From: Bacteroidia bacterium
GTDB taxonomy: Bacteria; Bacteroidota; Bacteroidia; UBA8524
Reading direction: 5' to 3'
NCBI GenBank assembly: GCA_023277325.1
Contig: JALRIQ010000115.1
Span: 1-5,134, forward strand
Length of the DNA stretch: 5,134 nt
Shown here: one piece after another, positions 1 through 5,134 of the stretch
How positions within the stretch are numbered: position 1 is the first letter of the stretch
Layout: every line of letters begins with the position of its first letter
Made by a program: the position numbers and the translations under genes
Notes under the pieces: generated by a model
The model's database searches: none
What the model saw: only the letters and a program-made list of their open reading frames with translations
Told to the model about the DNA's origin: nothing

Positions 1-97
1 GCGTGGGGCGGGGGTTACTTTGCCTCGCTCTCACACTCAAACTCACACCGTCGTGATTGAGTTCTCGGCTTCGCGACAAAAAAGTTGGGGAGTGACG

Positions 98-113
98 TCC
101 CGATATATCGGGA
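98..113. repeat. Perfect 16-bp palindrome TCCCGATATATCGGGA
   Basis: Every base of this 16-mer pairs with its mirror position, and symmetry stops at the flanking G-G pair (97 and 114). From memory, palindromes of the TCCCGAT...ATCGGGA type recur between genes in many Bacteroidota, so this is probably one copy of a dispersed element. It has no T-tract after it, which argues against an intrinsic terminator on the + strand. A protein-binding site is an alternative. Confidence 0.55.
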
Positions 114-156
114 GAGGTGATGAGGAGAGAATAAAGTTTAACCCCAAACCTCGTAG

Positions 157-176
157 GTACGCGATTCATCGCGTAC
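157..176. repeat. Inverted repeat GTACGCGAT/ATCGCGTAC
   Basis: Two perfect 9-bp arms (157-165 and 168-176) are separated by TC. In RNA the stem could extend by a G-U and an A-U pair at its base (155-156 with 177-178). On the minus strand the element and its flank read VRDESRTYEVWG then stop (176 down to 138), a peptide string I recall from short spurious ORFs over dispersed repeats. It resembles the repetitive extragenic palindromes mobilised by RAYT (IS200-like) transposases, but no transposase gene is present here. Confidence 0.6.
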
Positions 177-461
177 TTTGAACCATGCTCCGGGTTACAC
201 TGCGCCTCTTCCCTCGGCTCCGATAACGCTCCACTCCACCTGCGCTTATCGCTTTGGTGCACGCAGTCGGGATGACGTGGTTTATTGCAATGTCAAACTA
301 CTCCGCGACGTACTCATGTTCCGCGACGCCATCCTATTCTGCATCAAAAAAAACCGCACTGCGCCCGCCGTAGCTTTTTCAGCGAAGGAGGAGCCTTCCG
401 CGTCAAAGGAGATGAGTGGCAGACAACGAAGCCAAAACTTACTCCTTGAAAATGAATTCCC

Positions 462-474
462 CTACAAATTGTAG
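462..474. promoter_or_regulatory. Inverted repeat CTACAA-A-TTGTAG, candidate operator of glnN
   Basis: Perfect 6-bp arms flank a single central A, ending 42 bp before the glnN ATG. The right arm overlaps the TTG that would serve as the -33 element of the candidate promoter, a position where a dimeric regulator could block or aid RNA polymerase. The symmetry is seen directly; the regulatory role and the regulator are inferred. A 13-bp symmetric site can also arise by chance in A/T-rich DNA. Confidence 0.35.
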
Positions 475-499
475 AGAACCGAGAATTACTTTATTTTCG
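468..499 (+). promoter_or_regulatory. Candidate glnN promoter (Bacteroidota type)
   Basis: ATTG at 468-471 and TATTTTCG at 492-499 approximate the Bacteroidota -33 TTTG and -7 TAnnTTTG elements, each with one mismatch, and lie 20 bp apart as expected. Transcription would begin only about 10-15 nt before the ATG at 517, giving a short leader with no Shine-Dalgarno sequence. The match is imperfect in an A/T-rich stretch, so this is a suggestion only. Confidence 0.35.
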
Positions 500-516
500 C
501 GCAATTCCTCTGTCTT

Positions 517-2706
517 ATGTCTACATCTTCTATTCGATTAAATGCCTTAGAGATGGCGCAAAAACGCCAAAAAATCAAGGTAGAGCTTCCTTCTGACAAG
601 ATTTCTGATTACTTTGGCTCCCAGGTTTTTGGTGAAAAAGCCATGAAAGCCCACCTCAGCAAAGAAGCTTTCAAAGCCATCAAAGCTGCGCGTGAAACCG
701 GAGAAAAAATTGACCGCGAATTAGCCGAGCAAATTGCTGCGGGCATGCGTCAATGGGCAGTGAATAAAGGGGTGACCCATTATACTCACTGGTTCCAACC
801 ATTAACAGGAACAACTGCTGAAAAACACGATGCGTTCTTCGACCCAATCAGCGATACAGAATCGGTAGAAAAATTCACAGGAAGTGCTTTGGTTCAGCAA
901 GAGCCAGACGCGTCATCCTTCCCGAATGGCGGACTTCGTAACACCTTCGAAGCACGTGGATATACCGCTTGGGACCCTTCGTCACCTGTATTTATCGTAG
1001 ACAATAAAATTGGTAAAACCCTTTGTATCCCTACGATATTCGTATCGTATACCGGGGAGGCGCTCGACTATAAAGCACCATTGCTTAAGTCGCTTCATGC
1101 ACTTGAGGCAGCGGCCTTGGACATTTGCCATTACTTCGACAAAAACGTTAAAAAGGTTCAAGCGACCTTGGGTATCGAGCAAGAATATTTCTTGGTAGAC
1201 GAGGCCCTCTATAACGCACGCCCAGACTTGGTAATCACAGGTAGAACCTTGGTTGGGTATAGTGCAGCAAAAGGACAGCAGCTCGAAGACCATTATTTTG
1301 GATCTATCCCTGAGCGCATCCATGCTTATATGCTCGACTTCGAAACAGAAGCCTTGAAATTGGGTATTCCTTTGAAAACCCGTCATAACGAGGTGGCTCC
1401 TGGTCAGTTTGAGTGTGCGCCGAACTTTGAAGATATTAACCTTGCCATCGACCATAACCAGTTGTTGATGGATATCATGGAAAAAATTGCCCGCCGCCAT
1501 GGCTTGAAGGTATTGTTCCATGAAAAACCTTTTGCAGGAATCAACGGATCAGGAAAACACAATAACTGGTCGATGGGTACTGATACCGGCGTGAACTTAT
1601 TATCGCCAGGAAATACCCCAAATAAAAACATGCAGTTCCTTACCTTCTTCGTGAACGTAATTAAGGCAGTGCATGATTACCCAGACTTGCTACGTGCCTC
1701 CATCGCAACAATGGAAAACGAGCACCGTTTGGGAGCCAACGAGGCACCTCCATCTATCATTTCCGTGTTTATTGGAAGTCAGTTAACTGGCGTATTGAAT
1801 GAGTTGGAGTCGAACAAAGCGAAAAAAGGAACAGAAGGAAAAACGGAATCAATTCTATTCCCACGTATTCCTGAGATCCTTCTTGACAATACAGACCGTA
1901 ACAGAACTTCTCCATTTGCCTTTACCGGTAACAAGTTTGAGTTTAGAGCGGTAGGATCTTCTGCAAACTCAGCAAGCCCGATGATTGTATTGAACACCAT
2001 CGTGGCTAACCAATTGCGGAGCTTCCAAAAAGAAGTTGAAGCAGGCATCAAAAAAGGAGCAACCAAAGAGGCGGCTATCCTCAGCGTATTGCGCGGCTAT
2101 GTGAAGTCATCCAAGAAAATTCTTTTCGAAGGAAACGGATACGGAGAAGAGTGGAAGGAAGAAGCAGCAAAACGCGGCTTGAAGAATATCACCGAAGTTC
2201 CAGACGCACTTAAGGCTTATGTAGAGAAAGACGTTTTGAAGCTGTTTGAAGAAAACGGTGTTTTAAGCGGCAAAGAAGTACATGCGCGTTACGAAATTTT
2301 GGTAGAGGAATATGTGAAGAAGATTCAAATCGAATCGCGTGTAATCGGTGATATGACCAATACCATCATCATGCCTTCAGCACTTTCATACCAGGCGAAG
2401 CTTGCTGATGCAGCCTTTAAGATGAAGGAATTGGGCATGAAGAAAAGCACATTCGAGGTGTATGTAAAAACTATCGAAGAGATTGCTGGATACGTAACCG
2501 ACCTTAAACGTTTGGTGTTTGAAATGGTGGAAGCAAGAAAACGCGCCAATACAGAAGAGGATACAGAACGCAGAGCGCAAATCTATTGCCATGAGGTAAA
2601 GCCTTACTTCCAAGAAATCCGCTATTTAGCTGATAAGCTAGAGCGCATCGTGGAGAACGAGTGCTGGCAGTTGCCGAAATACCGAGAACTCCTCTTTATT
2701 CGATAA
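517..2706 (+). CDS. glnN: Type III glutamine synthetase (GSIII)
   Basis: Cytoplasmic enzyme that makes glutamine from glutamate, ammonia and ATP, the entry step of nitrogen assimilation. The 729-residue length is typical of GSIII and far above GSI or GSII (about 350-470). A GSIII-specific N-terminal region (about 1-200, including THYTHWFQPLTGTTAEKHD) precedes the catalytic domain (about 200-500), then a helical GSIII C-terminal region ending in LPKYRELLFIR. Visible active-site motifs are GIEQEY at 219-224 (metal ligands E221 and E223), EVAPGQFE at 292-299 (E292, E299), NGSGKHNNWS from N343 (H348), a flap-like NEAPP with E409, NRTSPFAF from N462, and FEFR with E475 and R477. Residue roles are inferred by analogy with GSI. 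The ATG at 517 is the first ATG after the in-frame stop TAG at 472-474, and the protein begins as family members do. The gene is intact. Family and product are very secure; glnN is the usual symbol, though some annotations use glnA. Confidence 0.97.
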   Translation: MSTSSIRLNALEMAQKRQKIKVELPSDKISDYFGSQVFGEKAMKAHLSKEAFKAIKAARETGEKIDRELAEQIAAGMRQWAVNKGVTHYTHWFQPLTGTTAEKHDAFFDPISDTESVEKFTGSALVQQEPDASSFPNGGLRNTFEARGYTAWDPSSPVFIVDNKIGKTLCIPTIFVSYTGEALDYKAPLLKSLHALEAAALDICHYFDKNVKKVQATLGIEQEYFLVDEALYNARPDLVITGRTLVGYSAAKGQQLEDHYFGSIPERIHAYMLDFETEALKLGIPLKTRHNEVAPGQFECAPNFEDINLAIDHNQLLMDIMEKIARRHGLKVLFHEKPFAGINGSGKHNNWSMGTDTGVNLLSPGNTPNKNMQFLTFFVNVIKAVHDYPDLLRASIATMENEHRLGANEAPPSIISVFIGSQLTGVLNELESNKAKKGTEGKTESILFPRIPEILLDNTDRNRTSPFAFTGNKFEFRAVGSSANSASPMIVLNTIVANQLRSFQKEVEAGIKKGATKEAAILSVLRGYVKSSKKILFEGNGYGEEWKEEAAKRGLKNITEVPDALKAYVEKDVLKLFEENGVLSGKEVHARYEILVEEYVKKIQIESRVIGDMTNTIIMPSALSYQAKLADAAFKMKELGMKKSTFEVYVKTIEEIAGYVTDLKRLVFEMVEARKRANTEEDTERRAQIYCHEVKPYFQEIRYLADKLERIVENECWQLPKYRELLFIR

Positions 2707-2723
2707 AAAATCTTTAGAAAATC

Positions 2724-2763
2724 ATACGCAAATGGTTAACATAGGCGTTGATTGTTTGTGTAT
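2724..2763. repeat. Imperfect inverted repeat in the gap after glnN
   Basis: ATACGCAAA (2724-2732) pairs with TTTGTGTAT (2755-2763), with one position that becomes a G-U pair in RNA; several further wobble pairs could lengthen the stem inward. The right arm is followed by TATTCTATATTC, which is only moderately T-rich, so a weak glnN terminator is possible. It also sits just before the next gene and could instead be a regulatory site. Function is undecided. Confidence 0.35.
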
Positions 2764-2776
2764 TATTCTATATTCG
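2748..2776 (+). promoter_or_regulatory. Candidate promoter of the PorE-like gene
   Basis: TTG at 2748-2750 and TATATTCG at 2769-2776 resemble the Bacteroidota -33 and -7 elements, with an 18-bp spacer that is slightly short. The -7-like box has the same TAnnTTCG form as the one proposed before glnN, and again ends about 20 nt before the ATG. The evidence is weak because the gap is A/T-rich. Confidence 0.25.
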
Positions 2777-2796
2777 CTGACTAAGTTAGTTTGAAC

Positions 2797-4869
2797 ATGA
2801 GAAAACTGATTACAAAAACTCTTAGTTCTGGGCTCTTCATTTTATTTCTGTTATCCGTACCGGTTCTTCATTCCTGCAACTCTCCTCGAACAATGGCGGA
2901 GGGAAACAAGGAGTTTGACAAAAAGAACTTTAACGAAGCAGCAAATATCTACAAGGAAGTTGGAAGCAGTGAGAAAAACCGGAACATCCGTAAGGAAGCT
3001 TATTACAAGCAGGGAGTATCCTACTTAATGACCAATGAGTACAAAAAGGCAGAGGCTGCTTTTGCGAAATCTCAGCGGTACAAATCAACCAAAGGAAGCG
3101 ACGAGATGGATCGTCTCGCCGTGAAGTTTGAGGCTGACGCCATGAAACTTCAGGAGAAATATGCAGAGGCTATTATTAAGTATGATGAATACCTTAAGGA
3201 GAACCCGGGCGACGAGGATGTAATCCGCGCCAAAGAGGGTTGTGAACTTGCATTGAAGTGGAAAGACGAAAAAACACGCTATGTCATTGAAAACTTCAAA
3301 AAGGCAAACACCCGTGAATCTGACTTTGCACCTTGGTACCTTGATAAATTTGGATTGGTATTCACTTCAGCACGCGCTGGAGGGGTAAACAAAAAAGAGT
3401 ATGGATGGACGGGTCAATATTACGATGACTTGTATATCTGTAAGATGCGTAAACGCCGCGGACAAATTTCTTGGGAAAAGCCAGAATTGCTCCCAGGAAC
3501 GGTAAACACCAAACTGTCGGATGGTGTGGCCAGTTTCGATGGCAAAGGCCGTGAAATCTACTATACCCAGTGTAATGCTGAGGATGGAAAAGGCTTACGT
3601 TGTAAAATCTTCTCTGCAAAGAAAATTGGTCGTGATTCATACGAGCAACCTTACCTATTAGACTTCAACAGCGATTCATTTAGCTGCGGACATCCAGCAA
3701 TCTCTCCTGATGGCAAGCAAATGTATTTTGCATCAAACATGCCAGGTGGTGAAGGTGGTTGGGACCTTTATGTAGTGAACTATGTGCGTCGTGGTAAAAC
3801 CTGGAGCGTTCCTTTGAACTTAGGACCTACAGTAAATACGAAAGGCGACGAAATGTATCCATATCTTCATGAGTCAGGTACTTTGTACTTTGCTTCTAAC
3901 GGACACGTAACACTTGGTGGATTGGATATCGTTTATACAGAAGGAACGGGTCAAGAATGGACTAAACCAGAGAACATGAAATCACCTATCAACTCAGGTG
4001 GGGATGATTTCGGACTTTGGCTTGCTGAAGATAAAGAAAGCGGTTATTTCTCTTCAAACCGTGATGGAGGAAGAGGAAGTGATGATATCTATAGCTTCAC
4101 CATGAAGCCTTGTGAGTTGATGCTTACCGGTATTGTACGCGACGAAAAAACCAAAGCGGTTATTCCTAACGCACAGGTATTCATCAAAAACAATAAAGAT
4201 ACGGCGACTGTCGTATTGACTACCGATCAAACTGGTGCGTATACCATGCCAGTGAATCAAATGACCAAGTATGAGTTGTATGCAGGAGCTCCTGAAAACG
4301 ACCCTTACTATTTTGATTCAAAAGTGGAATTCGAAACGACGGAAGGTGTGAAATGTTTCACTACCCTGCAACGTGATTTCGAATTGAAGAAATTGGAAGT
4401 GAAATTTACCGTTGAAGGAATCTTGTACGATTTGGACAAAGCGAATATTCGTCCGGATGCAGCACAAATCCTTGATGACTCTGTAATTGCCGTATTGGAG
4501 CGTTTCCCAAGAATTAAAATTGAATTGGGTTCACATACCGACTGCCGTGCGAGTCACGCCTATAACGACACCCTTTCACAAGCACGTGCGGATTCCGCGG
4601 TAGAGTATATCGTAAGTAAAGGAATCGATCCACGTCGTATTGTGGCCAAAGGATATGGTGAGCGTGATCTTCGTATCAAAAAATGTTCTTGTGATCTTAC
4701 TGATCCAGGTAACAGAATTTGTTCCGAGAAAGAGCATCAGCTGAATCGTCGTACCACGGTAACTATTATTGATTACAACTGGGTGCCACCTGCAGAGGAA
4801 GCACCAAAACCTGAGGAGGAAGAAAAGCCGTCTCCACCAAAACGGAGACCGCCACCCCGCAGACGATAA
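2797..4869 (+). CDS. PorE-like OmpA-family lipoprotein (TPR, PD40, CRD, OmpA domains)
   Basis: Predicted envelope lipoprotein of 690 residues that probably tethers an outer-membrane complex to peptidoglycan. A lipoprotein signal peptide ends in the lipobox LHSC, giving lipidated C27. TPR-like helices cover about 34-145 (for example AEGNKEFDKKNFNEAANIY). Five PD40-type propeller motifs begin near residues 177, 244, 299, 354 and 404; one is HPAISPDGKQMYFASN. A carboxypeptidase-regulatory-like fold spans about 440-530 (TGIVRDEKTKAVIPNAQVFI). The OmpA C-terminal domain spans about 535-658, with HTDCR and LSQARA supplying D582 and R597, the 15-residue spacing of the diaminopimelate-binding pair. 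A proline-rich tail (664-690) ends the protein. The order and size match PorE (PG1058), a type IX secretion component of Porphyromonas, but same-order paralogues are common, so no symbol is assigned. I chose the ATG at 2797; an in-frame TTG at 2791 would add two residues, and TAA at 2782-2784 blocks anything longer. The gene is intact. Confidence 0.93.
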   Translation: MRKLITKTLSSGLFILFLLSVPVLHSCNSPRTMAEGNKEFDKKNFNEAANIYKEVGSSEKNRNIRKEAYYKQGVSYLMTNEYKKAEAAFAKSQRYKSTKGSDEMDRLAVKFEADAMKLQEKYAEAIIKYDEYLKENPGDEDVIRAKEGCELALKWKDEKTRYVIENFKKANTRESDFAPWYLDKFGLVFTSARAGGVNKKEYGWTGQYYDDLYICKMRKRRGQISWEKPELLPGTVNTKLSDGVASFDGKGREIYYTQCNAEDGKGLRCKIFSAKKIGRDSYEQPYLLDFNSDSFSCGHPAISPDGKQMYFASNMPGGEGGWDLYVVNYVRRGKTWSVPLNLGPTVNTKGDEMYPYLHESGTLYFASNGHVTLGGLDIVYTEGTGQEWTKPENMKSPINSGGDDFGLWLAEDKESGYFSSNRDGGRGSDDIYSFTMKPCELMLTGIVRDEKTKAVIPNAQVFIKNNKDTATVVLTTDQTGAYTMPVNQMTKYELYAGAPENDPYYFDSKVEFETTEGVKCFTTLQRDFELKKLEVKFTVEGILYDLDKANIRPDAAQILDDSVIAVLERFPRIKIELGSHTDCRASHAYNDTLSQARADSAVEYIVSKGIDPRRIVAKGYGERDLRIKKCSCDLTDPGNRICSEKEHQLNRRTTVTIIDYNWVPPAEEAPKPEEEEKPSPPKRRPPPRRR

Positions 4870-5134
4870 CGTTTTTCAAGAACCCTGATTCATTTGAGTA
4901 CTGAACTAACTTCTTTAAGCGTCTTCCAAATTCCCTAGATACATTTCGAAATAATAAAATGAAAAAACACGACAATTTATTACCGAAGGGTCTAAAGAAA
5001 AACAGCGGAGCATTAGCATGAGAATAGGAAACGCAGCCTCAGCTTTCGCCAAAAGATTTTATCAATCAGACAAAACCAAGGGAAAATGAAGATTTAACCC
5101 ATAGCGTCCTAAACGATTGAAAAAAACTGGAAAG
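4870..5134. other. Downstream region without a supportable gene
   Basis: After the TAA of the PorE-like gene I find no open frame longer than about 25 codons that starts in this stretch on the + strand; a 69-codon minus-strand frame (4766-4975) runs antisense into the proline-rich end of the gene and looks spurious. No strong hairpin plus T-tract is evident. TACATTTC at 4940-4947 resembles a -7 box, so transcription towards a gene beyond the window edge is possible. The right edge cuts the region off. Confidence 0.5.

Larger units (their letters stand above)
1..461. other. Gene-free intergenic stretch with repeat-like motifs
   Basis: No credible protein gene is visible on either strand. The only sizeable open frame (178-474, +) starts with TTG, has no recognisable domain and reads through the palindromic and motif sequences. 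The left part, about 1-285, is richer in short palindromes and G/C-rich blocks than the coding regions and resembles Bacteroidota intergenic repeat material. The part from about 290 to 460 holds a 9-bp direct repeat (TCCGCGACG at 302-310 and 320-328) and a small stem (GAAGG 384-388 with CCTTC 394-398), neither of clear function. The upstream neighbour lies outside the window, so its terminator cannot be placed. Confidence 0.6.

Noticed and set aside
302..328. Direct repeat TCCGCGACG as a possible iteron or CRISPR-like array
   Set aside because: There are only two 9-bp copies with no third unit at regular spacing; this is too little for an array or origin.
382..401. Stem GAAGG/CCTTC as a terminator
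   Set aside because: The stem is only 5 bp (7 with a bulge) and is not followed by a T-tract on either strand.
178..474. 98-codon + strand open frame upstream of glnN
   Set aside because: It starts with TTG inside the 3' side of an inverted repeat, shows no domain or signal peptide, has low-complexity irregular composition, and reads through repeat-like DNA. It ends in the candidate operator.
982..2613. Several open frames within glnN in other frames (982-1521, 1404-1631, 1779-2066, 2325-2549 and 2386-2613 on the minus strand; 1010-1198 on +)
   Set aside because: All lie wholly inside a strongly conserved gene with intact catalytic motifs and show no domain of their own.
2791..2796. TTG at 2791 as the start of the PorE-like gene
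   Set aside because: The ATG two codons later gives the standard lipoprotein start MRKLITK and lies at a better distance from the candidate promoter. TTG cannot be excluded but adds only two residues.
3362..4260. Minus-strand open frames inside the PorE-like gene (3362-3640 and 4054-4260)
   Set aside because: They are antisense to clear PD40 and CRD coding sequence and have no recognisable motif.
4870..4930. Intrinsic terminator after the PorE-like gene
   Set aside because: CGTTTTTC follows the stop codon but no stable G/C-rich stem precedes the T run; the only pairings I found are 4-5 bp with poor geometry.
4766..4975. 69-codon minus-strand open frame over the end of the PorE-like gene
   Set aside because: Half of it is the complement of the proline-rich tail, whose CCX and GAR codons leave few antisense stops; no family resemblance or start context supports it.

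Overview
The window looks like chromosomal DNA from a member of the Bacteroidota. A long type III glutamine synthetase is typical of that phylum. The second gene has the TPR, PD40 propeller, carboxypeptidase-regulatory-like and OmpA architecture that is characteristic of its envelope lipoproteins. Neither start codon has a convincing Shine-Dalgarno sequence, which also fits. I cannot name a genus.

Layout. Bases 1-516 carry no credible gene. Roughly 1-285 holds short palindromes and a motif that resemble dispersed intergenic repeats. A 13-bp inverted repeat and a weak Bacteroidota-type promoter lie just before the first gene. Bases 517-2706 (+) encode a complete 729-residue glutamine synthetase III (glnN) with all main active-site motifs intact. 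A 90-bp gap follows, with an imperfect inverted repeat and a weak promoter candidate. Bases 2797-4869 (+) encode a complete 690-residue lipoprotein whose domain order matches PorE (PG1058) of the type IX secretion system, though paralogues with the same order are common. Bases 4870-5134 contain no supportable gene, only tiny ORFs and a weak promoter-like sequence.

The two genes point the same way but have unrelated roles: cytoplasmic ammonium assimilation, and envelope or peptidoglycan anchoring. The 90-bp gap, with its own promoter-like sequence and inverted repeat, suggests separate transcription more than a functional operon. I see no mobile element gene, RNA gene, CRISPR array or obviously new multi-gene system. 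The points most worth a second look are the PorE-like protein with its unusual charged proline-rich tail, the repeat mosaic at the left end, and the inverted repeat upstream of glnN.
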